Shown here: positions 17,392-25,678 of the stretch, piece by piece
Position numbering within the stretch: position 1 is the stretch's first letter
Layout: every line of letters begins with the position of its first letter
DNA from: JAVZOV01 sp049976445
GTDB lineage: Archaea > Thermoproteota > Thermoprotei > Gearchaeales > WAQG01
Assembly: GCA_049976445.1 (NCBI GenBank)
Contig: JBMFIF010000002.1
Location: 7,530-71,529, forward strand
Direction of reading: 5' to 3'
Length of the DNA: 64,000 nt
The notes under the pieces: model-generated
Told to the model about the DNA's origin: nothing
What the model saw: the letters and a program-made list of their open reading frames with translations, nothing else
Databases searched by the model: none
Position numbers and translations under genes: made by a program

Positions 17392-18333
17392 ATGTATCAG
17401 GTGAAAATAATTAGTATCAATGAAAAGGATGAGATGGTCCAGAATTATCCGTCCAGAATACTTTATGAAGAAAAAGCTGATATATATGGTGTAGCTGTAA
17501 AACTTCTTACTGATTTAGATTGGGTTGACGAAAATTGGAGACGCAACTTCTATGCAATGTCAGATAGAATACGAAGTCATGCAAGACTTTATGTCACGTT
17601 TAACAAGGAATATCCAGAGAATAGTGTATATTATGACCCTTTCACAAAGACAGCTTTCCTTTTTAACTTTGACTATTATGGTTGGATTAAATCAATAGCA
17701 TTAAGTTTAGCAGGTGATGTGTTGGAAGATGAACATGGAATATATTCAATACATGGCGCGTGTGTTGATGTAGATGGTTTAGGAGTAGTAATACTTGGGG
17801 CTTCTGGTGCAGGTAAGACAACACACACTTATGGTTTAATGAGAAGGGAAAAAGTTAGAGTAATAGCCGACGATTGGTTCTTCGTAAGAGGTGAAGAAAA
17901 CCTTTTAGCATTCAGTAGTGAGAAGAATTTCTATATAAGAGCTGATATTGCCTCAATATGGCCTGAATATAAAATGCTAGTTGAAAAAGCTCAATTTGAT
18001 AATAAAGGAAGAGCAATAGTGGATCTTCGATGGGTTGTCGGTAAGTATCGAATCCTACCTTTCACAACACTTAAGAAAACAATCATCCTAATTAGAGATC
18101 AAAATGAACCAAGAATAATCATAAGGCCTTCATCAGATGATGCATTACAGCTATTAAAAGCTCAAGGATACGGTAATCCTCATTTCTTAGTTAACGATGA
18201 GAGAAAACAACGTATAAGAGAAGCATTTTTCAGAAAATTACTCAACATGACTGACGTATACATAGTCAATACAAGAAAAACTCCAGAGGAAACACAATCA
18301 GAGATAGCTAAAATTCTCAATTTAACCATCTAA
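17392..18333 (+). CDS. HprK-like P-loop kinase domain protein
   Basis: 313 residues. After an N-terminal ~110-residue region comes IHGACVDVDGLGVVILGASGAGKTTHTYG, with the Walker A loop at 136-143, and then RVIADDWFFV, the HPr-kinase/PEPCK-like Asp pair. The fold assignment to the HprK family of P-loop kinases is good. HPr itself is very unlikely to be the substrate, because archaea of this kind generally lack the PTS and none is visible here. The 3' end overlaps the convergent nuclease gene by 12 nt. The true substrate is unknown. Confidence 0.7.
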   Translation: MYQVKIISINEKDEMVQNYPSRILYEEKADIYGVAVKLLTDLDWVDENWRRNFYAMSDRIRSHARLYVTFNKEYPENSVYYDPFTKTAFLFNFDYYGWIKSIALSLAGDVLEDEHGIYSIHGACVDVDGLGVVILGASGAGKTTHTYGLMRREKVRVIADDWFFVRGEENLLAFSSEKNFYIRADIASIWPEYKMLVEKAQFDNKGRAIVDLRWVVGKYRILPFTTLKKTIILIRDQNEPRIIIRPSSDDALQLLKAQGYGNPHFLVNDERKQRIREAFFRKLLNMTDVYIVNTRKTPEETQSEIAKILNLTI

Positions 18334-19323
18334 AGGACTCGCTTTTATATTAAGCTTCCTATTAATGTATCCTGCTAACTCAGAAGAGAAACCATATAAT
18401 GTATAAACCATCTTTGGCCTAGACTCCTCAACATACTTCAGCAATCCCTTAAAATCAGAATGAGAACTTAACGGAAAATACTGTAAACCATTGTTAGAAT
18501 TATGATAGTTCAAAGACCAACCAGTACATACTGACCCAACTGCCTTACCAATACTTTTTGAATTTATCATACTAACAATTTTAGACACTTCTGATGTCGC
18601 AGCAATGATGAGCTCGCCACCATCAAAGACAGACTTTATTTTGTGTTCAATCAGCTCATAATCAAGTTTAAACTTATGTTTATCGAACACTTTATTAATA
18701 TTATAAATTCTTTCGGTAACAACCACTCTGCCAAATTCTTTATTAAAAAGATATGTAAGTTCCTGAGCTTTACCTAATGGATACACACCAATAACAACTG
18801 TACGTCCATCCTTAATATTAGCAGCAACCCATGATAATATTTTTTCATAAATAAAAGAACGTGGAGGAAAAATATAATCCGGACGACCATATGTACTCTC
18901 AATTATTAATACATCAAGATCTTTCATTATGTATGCAGGATCATCAACGATAGAACCGTAAATATTAAAATCACCAGTATAACCGATTCTTAAATTATAA
19001 AACTCCAATAAAAATTCTAACGAACCTAAAACATGACCAGCATTATAAGCCTCTACGATAATATCATCATAACTCTTAAAATCGTTTGGCCGAATAGTAC
19101 TAACACCTCGGCGCATCTTCCTAACCCTTTGGAAGACTATATCCATAGTAGGAGGAGATAACAATAATACAGAATTGTCATTACCGTTAACACCTTTAAC
19201 ATGGTCAGAATGAGCATGTGAGATTAAAATCAAGTCACCACTAAACCCTTGCATCGAATCAAAAACAATCCGTTTGCCGCTTAACTCCAATAACAACTTT
19301 CCATTGTACTCAAGCCTATACAC
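18322..19323 (-). CDS. Metallo-beta-lactamase-fold nuclease, SNM1/CPSF-like
   Basis: 333 residues. The zinc motif HAHSDHVKG at 36-44 defines the fold. GYTGDFNIYG supplies the bridging Asp, IESTYGRPD follows the CPSF/SNM1 pattern, and the C-terminal SSHSDFKGLLKYVEES carries the beta-CASP-like His. Such archaeal proteins are annotated as mRNA 3'-end processing factors or exonucleases; DNA repair of the Pso2/SNM1 type is equally possible. It converges on the HprK-like gene. Confidence 0.75.
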   Translation of the reverse strand: MYRLEYNGKLLLELSGKRIVFDSMQGFSGDLILISHAHSDHVKGVNGNDNSVLLLSPPTMDIVFQRVRKMRRGVSTIRPNDFKSYDDIIVEAYNAGHVLGSLEFLLEFYNLRIGYTGDFNIYGSIVDDPAYIMKDLDVLIIESTYGRPDYIFPPRSFIYEKILSWVAANIKDGRTVVIGVYPLGKAQELTYLFNKEFGRVVVTERIYNINKVFDKHKFKLDYELIEHKIKSVFDGGELIIAATSEVSKIVSMINSKSIGKAVGSVCTGWSLNYHNSNNGLQYFPLSSHSDFKGLLKYVEESRPKMVYTLYGFSSELAGYINRKLNIKASPLDG

Positions 19324-19522
19324 GCGTTATATCCTCCCTTAACAAATATTTAGCATAATAATCTAAAAAACTTATCGAAGAATTAACTTTCATTATAGAC
19401 TCTAGAAATGAAAAATGAGAGAACAATAAACATTTAAAGATTAGATCATCGCACATTTTTGCTAATTATTAAATACACTAGAATATATAACCTCATCAGA
19501 CGAATAAAACTTGGTGTAAAAA

Positions 19523-19825
19523 ATGATAGATACATATCTGATAAACATGGTGTTTTGGATAACAGTATTCGCTGTAGCAGGAGCAATCCTACAGATGAAA
19601 ACAAAGGCATTCGGAATAACAATAGGCTTAGGTGGTGTAATGTACACACTCTTATCAGCAGTACAAGACGCAGTAAACGCAGGCCCAACAATACTCGACT
19701 ACTTCCCATTCCCAGCAGCCGAAGCATTAATAATACCCTCATGGTTCATCTCAATATTACTATTCGTAGTCTCAATGGTAGTAAGCTTTACAGTAGAACG
19801 ATCAGTACACCAACCAACATTCTAA
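19523..19825 (+). CDS. Small membrane protein of unknown function
   Basis: 100 residues with three hydrophobic segments (about 8-25, 30-50 and 72-92) joined by a short loop containing DYFPFPAAEALIIPS. GGTGT precedes the ATG at 19523, and a TATA-like AATATATAA lies at 19482-19490, so expression looks genuine. It stands alone, 160 bp before the por operon. I recognise no family. Confidence 0.55.
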   Translation: MIDTYLINMVFWITVFAVAGAILQMKTKAFGITIGLGGVMYTLLSAVQDAVNAGPTILDYFPFPAAEALIIPSWFISILLFVVSMVVSFTVERSVHQPTF

Positions 19826-19984
19826 CAGCGTACTAAAATTTTTTGTAAAAACTTTTTGTTTTCTAATATCAGGTATTTAAAATTAATTTTACTAATATTG
19901 TATCACATTTTAATAACAATTTAAATATACTGCTACGTTAAATATTTATTTCACCATTTTTTTATATACCTTGAGGGTAATGTA

Positions 19985-20542
19985 ATGCTAGTTGAGTTTA
20001 AGTTTCATGGAAGAGGCGGTCAAGGTGCCGTGACCGCCGCAGATCTTCTCGTAAAAGCTGCTTATTTGGAAGGCAAATGGGGGCAATCATACCCATTCTT
20101 TGGTGCTGAACGCAGAGGCGCACCCGTAACCGCATATGCAAGAATTTCAGATAAACCATTAAAAGTTCATTACCAAATTTATGAACCTGACGTAGTAGTT
20201 GTCTTAGACCCTTCAATACCCAAACTAGTAAACGTAACAAGTGGACTCAAGCAAAACGGCATCATAATAATAAACACTGGAGGAAGAGAAATAGAATCAT
20301 TAAAAATAGAACGTGGAACAGTATATACCGTGAACGCAACGGCTATAGCAATAAAACTAAACTTAGTCGTTGCCGGATGGCCAATAGTAAATACAGGAAT
20401 ATTAGGCGCCGTAGCAAAAGCAACCAACATAATAAAAATTGAATCACTAGTGAAAGCAATTAAAGACACCTGGAAAGGAAACGCAGGAGAATCAAACGCT
20501 AAAGCAGCACTAATAGCATATGAGGAGGTAACAAAACTATGA
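19985..20542 (+). CDS. porG: Pyruvate:ferredoxin oxidoreductase, gamma subunit
   Basis: 185 residues with the gamma-subunit signature FHGRGGQGAVTAADLL at the start and FFGAERRGAPVTAYARIS near residue 40. It forms the CoA/interface part of the four-subunit enzyme that oxidises pyruvate to acetyl-CoA and reduces ferredoxin. GAGGGTAA precedes the ATG at 19985. It is the first gene of porGDAB and overlaps porD by 4 nt. A related 2-oxoacid specificity cannot be excluded. Confidence 0.92.
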   Translation: MLVEFKFHGRGGQGAVTAADLLVKAAYLEGKWGQSYPFFGAERRGAPVTAYARISDKPLKVHYQIYEPDVVVVLDPSIPKLVNVTSGLKQNGIIIINTGGREIESLKIERGTVYTVNATAIAIKLNLVVAGWPIVNTGILGAVAKATNIIKIESLVKAIKDTWKGNAGESNAKAALIAYEEVTKL

Positions 20543-20802
20543 GCATTAAAATACCATTGACACCAATCTCACACCCCACTGTAGGTGCATCAGGTAAGAC
20601 TGGCTCATGGAGAACAACAAAACCCATCATTAATTATGATAAATGTAAAGATTGTCTTATATGCTGGATGTACTGCCCCGAAAGCTCCATAATAAGAACT
20701 GAGAAAGATAAAGTATTGATAGAATATGAATACTGTAAAGGTTGTGGAATATGTGCTAATGTCTGTCCATTTAAAGCTATTGATATGGTTGAGGAGGAGT
20801 GA
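20539..20802 (+). CDS. porD: Pyruvate:ferredoxin oxidoreductase, delta (ferredoxin) subunit
   Basis: 87 residues with two [4Fe-4S] motifs: CKDCLICWMYCP and CKGCGICANVCP. It carries electrons from the catalytic beta subunit to external ferredoxin. The ATG at 20539 overlaps the porG stop (ATGA), and porA begins 4 nt after its stop, so translation is probably coupled throughout the operon. Confidence 0.93.
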   Translation: MSIKIPLTPISHPTVGASGKTGSWRTTKPIINYDKCKDCLICWMYCPESSIIRTEKDKVLIEYEYCKGCGICANVCPFKAIDMVEEE

Positions 20803-20805
20803 AAG

Positions 20806-21993
20806 ATGGCACAAACATTAGTCATAAATGGTAATCATGCAGCAGCCTATGGTGCAAAAGTTTCAAAAGTTCAGTTCATATCAGCATACCCTATAACACC
20901 ACAAACTGTTATAGTAGAACGATTAGCGCAAATGGTAGAAAGTGGTGAATTAAACGCAAAATTTATCAGAGTTGAGTCAGAACACAGCGCACTCGCAGCA
21001 TGCATAGGTGCCGCCTCAGCAGGACTTAGAACATTCACAGCAACATCCTCACATGGATTAGCATACATGCATGAAATGATCATTTGGGCTGCTGGTGCAC
21101 GATTACCAATAGTAATGCCAGTAGTAACACGAGCTTTCGCACCACCATGGAGTATCTGGGATGAACACACAGACATACTATTAGAAAGAGATACCGGATG
21201 GATAGTATTTATGGCTGAAAACAATCAAGAAGTCTTCGATACAATAATACAAGCTTACAAGATTGCAGAAAACGAAAACGTTCTCTTACCAGTTATGATA
21301 GGAATGGATGCATTCATACTCTCACACACAACAACACCAGTCGAGATACCAGACCAAGAACTTATAGATAACTTCCTCACGCAAGAGAGCAAAAGACCAT
21401 TTATCCTAGACCCAAACAACCCGATAACACATGGAAGCCTTACATACCCAGAATGGTATATGGAATTCAGATACCTTCTTTATAAAGCAATGATAAATGC
21501 AAAATCAGTAATAAAAGATACTTCAAACCAATGGGCAAAACTTACCGGAAAATACCATGGAGATCTGATAGATTGTTACAAGTGCGCAGATGCCGATGTA
21601 AACATAATAACAATAGGAGCACCATCCGGTGATGCAAAAGAGGCTGCTGACATACTTAGATCAGAAGGATATAGAACAGGTGTGATAAGATTACGCGTGA
21701 TAAGACCATTTCCATCAGAAGAACTTAGGCAAGCAGCACATAATTCAAAAGTTCTCATAGTAGTAGATAGAAACTTATCACCAGGAATAGGCGGAATACT
21801 ATTAAACGAAGTAAAAGCAGCACTACAAACGATGAAAAAACAACCCTTAGTACATGGGTTCATAGCAGGATTAGGAGGACGCGATATAACACTCCAAAAC
21901 TTTATATCAATGTTCAAGAGAGGTTACGAAATACTAGAAAAAGGTGAAGAGCCAGGTACAGAATGGATCAACCTTAGAAAGGAGGTGCTCTAA
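20806..21993 (+). CDS. porA: Pyruvate:ferredoxin oxidoreductase, alpha subunit
   Basis: 395 residues, the usual length. The substrate-domain YPITPQTVIVERLA motif lies near residue 25, followed by VESEHSALAACIGAASAGLRTFTATSS, and the C-terminal half contains RVIRPFP and VVDRNLSPG. It binds pyruvate together with the ThDP-containing beta subunit. GAGGAG precedes the ATG. Its stop codon is immediately followed by the ATT that opens porB, with AAAGGAGGTG lying inside the last codons of porA. Confidence 0.95.
   Translation: MAQTLVINGNHAAAYGAKVSKVQFISAYPITPQTVIVERLAQMVESGELNAKFIRVESEHSALAACIGAASAGLRTFTATSSHGLAYMHEMIIWAAGARLPIVMPVVTRAFAPPWSIWDEHTDILLERDTGWIVFMAENNQEVFDTIIQAYKIAENENVLLPVMIGMDAFILSHTTTPVEIPDQELIDNFLTQESKRPFILDPNNPITHGSLTYPEWYMEFRYLLYKAMINAKSVIKDTSNQWAKLTGKYHGDLIDCYKCADADVNIITIGAPSGDAKEAADILRSEGYRTGVIRLRVIRPFPSEELRQAAHNSKVLIVVDRNLSPGIGGILLNEVKAALQTMKKQPLVHGFIAGLGGRDITLQNFISMFKRGYEILEKGEEPGTEWINLRKEVL
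21978..21987 (+). promoter_or_regulatory. Ribosome binding site for the ATT-started porB
   Basis: AAAGGAGGTG within the end of porA is a near-perfect Shine-Dalgarno. It ends 6 nt before ATT at 21994. No ATG, GTG or TTG occurs in the porB frame between here and 22084. Confidence 0.75.
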
Positions 21994-22893
21994 ATTACAT
22001 CAATAAGAGAAATTCCTAGAGAAGAATACCTATTACCAGGCACAGCAGCATGCCCAGGATGTGGTTTTACAATAGGATTAAGAATGGCACTAAAAGCATT
22101 AGGACCAAAAGTAATAATGGTTGTACCAGCAGGATGCACCTCAATAATACAAAGCCCATATCCATACGTTTCTATAGGAGTACCACTATTAAACATCGCA
22201 TTTGCTGCAGCAGCATCAACAGCATCAGGAATAGCAGCAGCACTAGAATACAAAGGGGATAAGGAAACCACAGTCCTAGTATGGGCAGGAGATGGAGGAA
22301 CAGCAGACATAGGAATACAAGCGCTCAGCGGAGCAGCAGAAAGGGGCGATAATTTCATTTACATATGCTATGACAATGAAGCATACATGAATACTGGAAT
22401 ACAAAGAAGCGGAGCAACACCATTCGGAGCATGGACAACAACCACATGGACTGGCAAAAAAGAATTCAAAAAAGACATCCCCATGATTATGGCAGCACAT
22501 AAAATACCTTACATTGCAACAGCATCAATAGCATACCCAATAGACTTCTACGATAAACTAAAGAAAGCCAAAACATACAAAGGATTAAAATACTTACACA
22601 TACACGCACCATGTCCACCAGGCTGGAAAATCCCAACAGACAAAACAGTAGAAATAGCAAAACTCGCAGTAGAAACAGGATTATGGGTACTCTACGAAAT
22701 AGAAAACGGAGAGTTTAGACTCACAGGCCCTAGCAAAATACTCATAGACAAAAACAGAAGAAAATCAATAGAACAATACATCAAAATACAAGGAAGATTC
22801 TCACACATGACAGACGAAGATATAAAAACACTCCAAGAATGGATAGATAAACAATGGGAACAATATACAGAAATGCTTAAACAACGAAAATAA
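21994..22893 (+). CDS. porB: Pyruvate:ferredoxin oxidoreductase, beta subunit, with ATT start codon
   Basis: 299 residues when started at ATT 21994, directly after the porA stop. The first ATG (22084) would delete the essential N-terminus, including ACPGCG with the first two [4Fe-4S] cysteines near residues 20 and 23 that every PorB carries. The ThDP motif GDGGTADIG is near residue 99, and a later SGATPFGAWTTT segment is typical. It houses ThDP and the proximal cluster. A broken second copy of its C-terminal coding region lies 1.1 kb downstream at 24019-24110. Confidence 0.9.
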   Translation: MTSIREIPREEYLLPGTAACPGCGFTIGLRMALKALGPKVIMVVPAGCTSIIQSPYPYVSIGVPLLNIAFAAAASTASGIAAALEYKGDKETTVLVWAGDGGTADIGIQALSGAAERGDNFIYICYDNEAYMNTGIQRSGATPFGAWTTTTWTGKKEFKKDIPMIMAAHKIPYIATASIAYPIDFYDKLKKAKTYKGLKYLHIHAPCPPGWKIPTDKTVEIAKLAVETGLWVLYEIENGEFRLTGPSKILIDKNRRKSIEQYIKIQGRFSHMTDEDIKTLQEWIDKQWEQYTEMLKQRK

Positions 22894-22930
22894 ACAAATA
22901 ACTGACAAAACAATACAGAAACATCACAAT

Positions 22931-23160
22931 GAGTTATCTAAATATATAGCCCATGCATTAACGAGCTGGCTTCATCTGCTGGTTCAGGGAGTGTCACGAT
23001 TTCCTCGTCACATAGAGAATGCAACACTGAAAAACATGCTAAACGTTGGAACCTTGAACCGTAAGGTGTGCTTTCAACAAACGGATTGGAGAACGACCAA
23101 TGAAGCCTAACCGAAGAAAAAGCTGGAAGCTCTCAACTTAAGTCGAGGAGAGGACGTTAC
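22931..23160 (+). mobile_element. Relic of a TnpB-type (IS200/IS605 family) element, 3' end
   Basis: A 59-codon open stretch ends at 23110 (ending WRTTNEA) and resembles the degenerate tail that follows the zinc ribbon in archaeal TnpB proteins. It is followed by the hairpin-rich right end typical of such elements: GAAGCTCTC paired with GAGGAGAGG, ending GGACGTTAC. The rest of the transposon is missing. The stop codon of the mntA-like gene lies inside this right end, placing the boundary of the inserted segment there. Assignment is by recognition of the end structure, not by a database match. Confidence 0.55.
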
Positions 23161-23537
23161 ATACTAAGACTTAATAATGTTAATTCATCAATTGTTTGAT
23201 TAAACAATGCCTCATAAAGACCAGCGACCCTCTCTAAAATAATAATACCTTTAGTTAACACGTTATACCTAAACTTTACTTGCAACTCATCTATTGGAAC
23301 AACATCAAAAGGAATTCTTAAAAACTCTTCTAATCTAGCAGAAAGTAATGCATAATATTTAAACTCCTTATTCATAGAATAAATGGCAATATCAACATCC
23401 CTAAAACTTTTTAACTCCACAAAACTACCAAATATGATTGCTAGAAGCACATCTTTTTCACTCTCAAAAAACTCTCTAATGGAATTCATGACAGTTTTCT
23501 TATCAATCCTATAATACTTAAATCTTGAAAGCATCAC
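23157..23537 (-). CDS. mntA: MntA-like minimal nucleotidyltransferase (antitoxin)
   Basis: 126 residues. The nucleotidyltransferase motif GSFVELKSFRDVDIAIYS (GS at 37-38, D-x-D at 47-49) identifies a MNT-type protein. In characterised HepT/MntA systems the MNT protein AMPylates a Tyr in the HEPN toxin and so neutralises it. Its start overlaps the end of the HEPN gene by 20 nt, the usual arrangement. The pair sits between a TnpB relic and a porB relic. Confidence 0.85.
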   Translation of the reverse strand: MMLSRFKYYRIDKKTVMNSIREFFESEKDVLLAIIFGSFVELKSFRDVDIAIYSMNKEFKYYALLSARLEEFLRIPFDVVPIDELQVKFRYNVLTKGIIILERVAGLYEALFNQTIDELTLLSLSM

Positions 23538-23940
23538 TAATCCTCCTAATAAAATTCATAACATTAACAAAATCACTTCTAATATTCTCATATATCTTCT
23601 CGTCAATAATAATCCAATATCTATGAACAAGTAAATTTCGCAACTTAAACATGCTCACAAAATCCTTATACTCTTCATCAATCAAAAGACCCTTATCTCT
23701 TAAAATATTTAAGGCATGAATTGAAGATTCAGGTTCAACATTATAAAATCTCCTAACAATGTGAAGAGCTAAAGCACTCAAAGCTTCAGCAATCACAATG
23801 ATATGATATCTAACTGCATACCTCTCAGTAAGACTTATTTCTTCAAACGACTTACTAACATAATCACTAATAATATTTATAGATTCCATAATATCTTTAA
23901 TAAGTTTCTTAATAAAATCTCTATTAACATCCACTCTCAA
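23518..23940 (-). CDS. hepT: HepT-like HEPN-domain RNase toxin
   Basis: 140 residues, all helical. The catalytic HEPN motif is RNLLVHRYW: Arg101, His106 and the AMPylatable Tyr108. HepT toxins act as RNases when not modified by MntA. It is the first gene of the two-gene operon. No clear Shine-Dalgarno precedes the ATG at 23940. Confidence 0.85.
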   Translation of the reverse strand: MRVDVNRDFIKKLIKDIMESINIISDYVSKSFEEISLTERYAVRYHIIVIAEALSALALHIVRRFYNVEPESSIHALNILRDKGLLIDEEYKDFVSMFKLRNLLVHRYWIIIDEKIYENIRSDFVNVMNFIRRISDAFKI

Positions 23941-24018
23941 TTCACTCCAAGAAAACTAAGAAACCACAATTTAAAAAGATATTCAACAAACTCTCATAAA
24001 AACCAAAATAAATAAAAA

Positions 24019-24110
24019 TTAACGGGAATAAGCAAGACGCTCATACAAAAAAGAAGAAAACCAACAGAGCAATACATAAAGATACAAGGCGTGTTCTCAA
24101 GCATGACTAA
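24019..24110 (+). pseudogene. Relic of a second porB, C-terminal fragment
   Basis: In frame from TTA at 24019 the sequence encodes LTGISKTLIQKRRKPTEQ followed by YIKIQGVFSSMTND. This matches the intact PorB C-terminus (LTGPSKILIDKNRRKSIEQ, YIKIQGRFSHMTDE) at roughly three quarters of positions, with a one-codon gap. Silent positions have diverged, so it is an old paralog and not a recent duplicate. It is cut at the right by a repeat element at 24111 and has no start or upstream portion. Confidence 0.85.
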
Positions 24111-24257
24111 TGATAAAAGAAGGACAAACTTCACCCTTCAGGGTGGAGTAAATTTAAATACTCAGACACACTATACTCTACAGTAGCACCCATAAAGGGG
24201 TGTAACCCTCAAGACCTCGGGGAACCCTCGCACCTTCAGGGCGGGGAAGAGGTCAGA
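24111..24257. mobile_element. 147-bp repeat element, long form
   Basis: Both ends match a 49-bp element at 32779-32827 in inverted orientation: one end reads TGATAAAAGAAGGACAAACT and the other GGGGAAGAGGTCAGA. The interior holds hairpins such as CACCCTTCAGGGTG and CACCCATAAAGGGGTG. It looks like a non-autonomous derivative with IS605-type ends. It terminates the porB relic. Together with that relic it fills the interval from 23941 to 24314. Confidence 0.6.
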
Positions 24258-24314
24258 CAAAAATTTAACTATCAATAAAATAATTAACAATTTTTGAAAT
24301 ATAATATTATTTTG

Positions 24315-24563
24315 TTATCCTGAATATCCTGCTGTGAGTATAAATAAGTATGTGCTGTTTGTATTAGTTATTATGACTAATGTATGATTGCTATTGACCT
24401 GTTGTGGTCCTACATCGGCATAAAGTGTTATTAATGTTTTTGGTGTTACGGATTGGGAGTCTTGTCGAATATTATAATATCTGTACGGTGGAAATATTAT
24501 ATCGTTTGTGGGTATGTTTGGTATATTTTGGGATGCGTTAGAAGTGTAAATTCTAGTTCTCAT
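24315..24563 (-). CDS. Possible small protein downstream of cobT
   Basis: 82 residues, beginning 5 nt after the cobT stop and on the same strand. No Shine-Dalgarno is visible, and I recognise no domain. The C-terminal half has alternating hydrophobic residues (LVIITNTNSTYLFILTAGY), suggesting beta structure. Position in the operon is the only support; it may be non-coding. Confidence 0.35.
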   Translation of the reverse strand: MRTRIYTSNASQNIPNIPTNDIIFPPYRYYNIRQDSQSVTPKTLITLYADVGPQQVNSNHTLVIITNTNSTYLFILTAGYSG

Positions 24564-24568
24564 GATAA

Positions 24569-25669
24569 CTAAATGAGTTCGTTAATTTTAGTAGTAAGTC
24601 TTTTATATTCATCTTCAATTTTAAGTGCTAGTTCATCTGGGTTTAATTTCATCTTTATTTGTGCTATTAATGCTGTTCCGCCTGCTCCTACTCCTTCCTT
24701 CACATAACCATTTTCGTACGCTTTAAGTCCATAAAATTTTGATTTCGAAAAATTTAGTGTTGTGGCAATTATTGGTATTTTTTCGATTTGGCTTACTAAA
24801 CCTATAATATCGGAACTCCTGTCTTCTATAATCCATTTAGTGGTTCCAATTGCTACCTTGTCTAAATTAATATTCTTATGTTTCAATAGTGCTAGCACTG
24901 AAGACATTTGAGTTCCACCGGCTAATAATACATGAGAGTTTATTTTTACTATGCCCTCAGTTAATCCTGCCATAGCTATCATCACAGGATCACCAACTTT
25001 GCTCGCAGCAAGTAAAGGATTTTCTTTAGCTTGCTTGATACTTAGGTTAGCATTTTTTAAGCTCTCCTCAGCTATCCTTATTTTTAGATCATGCGGGTTA
25101 TTAGCATCTGCACTACTTATTTTGTATCTAGCGTCATAACCAAGGGCTAAGAGAAAAGTTAGAGTGGTTGTAGTGCCACCTGGTATACTTTCACCGATGA
25201 GAACAGTATCAGCTAATAATCCCAACTCTTTACCAAAAAGTTTAGCATTTTCATATATTGTGATCGCATCATCATATTTCATGGCGTTTCCAGTCCTTAT
25301 ATCATTACCGACAACACCACCTACATCTATGAAAGGAACTTTAGGTTTTACATAACAACCAGCGTTTACTACAAAGAAGGGTATGTTGAGTAGTTGTAAT
25401 ACTGTCCTAGTTATTATTGCGGGTGTTGGAATACCATCAGGCGTTGTTGGTATTACGTTGAAACTGATAACCTTACCATAAAAAAGATACTCTATATCAC
25501 CAGTCGGAGTATATAGTGTTGCTTCGGGGTTAGCCCCAGCTATACTAAGACCAGGAATTTTTGATGTTAATGTTGATCCTATTACATAGACAGCTAGCAG
25601 GTTAGATTTTTCTATACGTTTAGTGAATTGTTCTCCTTTTTCAGGCATGTACGCATACATAATACTCAT
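24569..25669 (-). CDS. cobT: CobT-like nicotinate-nucleotide:base phosphoribosyltransferase
   Basis: 366 residues from ATG 25669, which has GGTGG 5 nt upstream; an in-frame GTG at 25678 lies inside that signal. The sequence fits the archaeal CobT family, with the glycine-rich GESIPGGTTTTLTFL and AGGTQMSS segments. It would activate the lower-ligand base as alpha-ribazole phosphate for CobS. Which base is used cannot be told from sequence. It directly follows the AsnB-like gene, whose stop is 9 nt upstream of the ATG. Confidence 0.85.
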   Translation of the reverse strand: MSIMYAYMPEKGEQFTKRIEKSNLLAVYVIGSTLTSKIPGLSIAGANPEATLYTPTGDIEYLFYGKVISFNVIPTTPDGIPTPAIITRTVLQLLNIPFFVVNAGCYVKPKVPFIDVGGVVGNDIRTGNAMKYDDAITIYENAKLFGKELGLLADTVLIGESIPGGTTTTLTFLLALGYDARYKISSADANNPHDLKIRIAEESLKNANLSIKQAKENPLLAASKVGDPVMIAMAGLTEGIVKINSHVLLAGGTQMSSVLALLKHKNINLDKVAIGTTKWIIEDRSSDIIGLVSQIEKIPIIATTLNFSKSKFYGLKAYENGYVKEGVGAGGTALIAQIKMKLNPDELALKIEDEYKRLTTKINELI

Positions 25670-25678
25670 ACAAACCAC

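Noticed and set aside
22276..22500. Cysteine-rich minus-strand frame within porB
   Set aside because: Pure antisense shadow of GCA/ACA-rich porB codons; no start signal and no recognisable metal-binding spacing.
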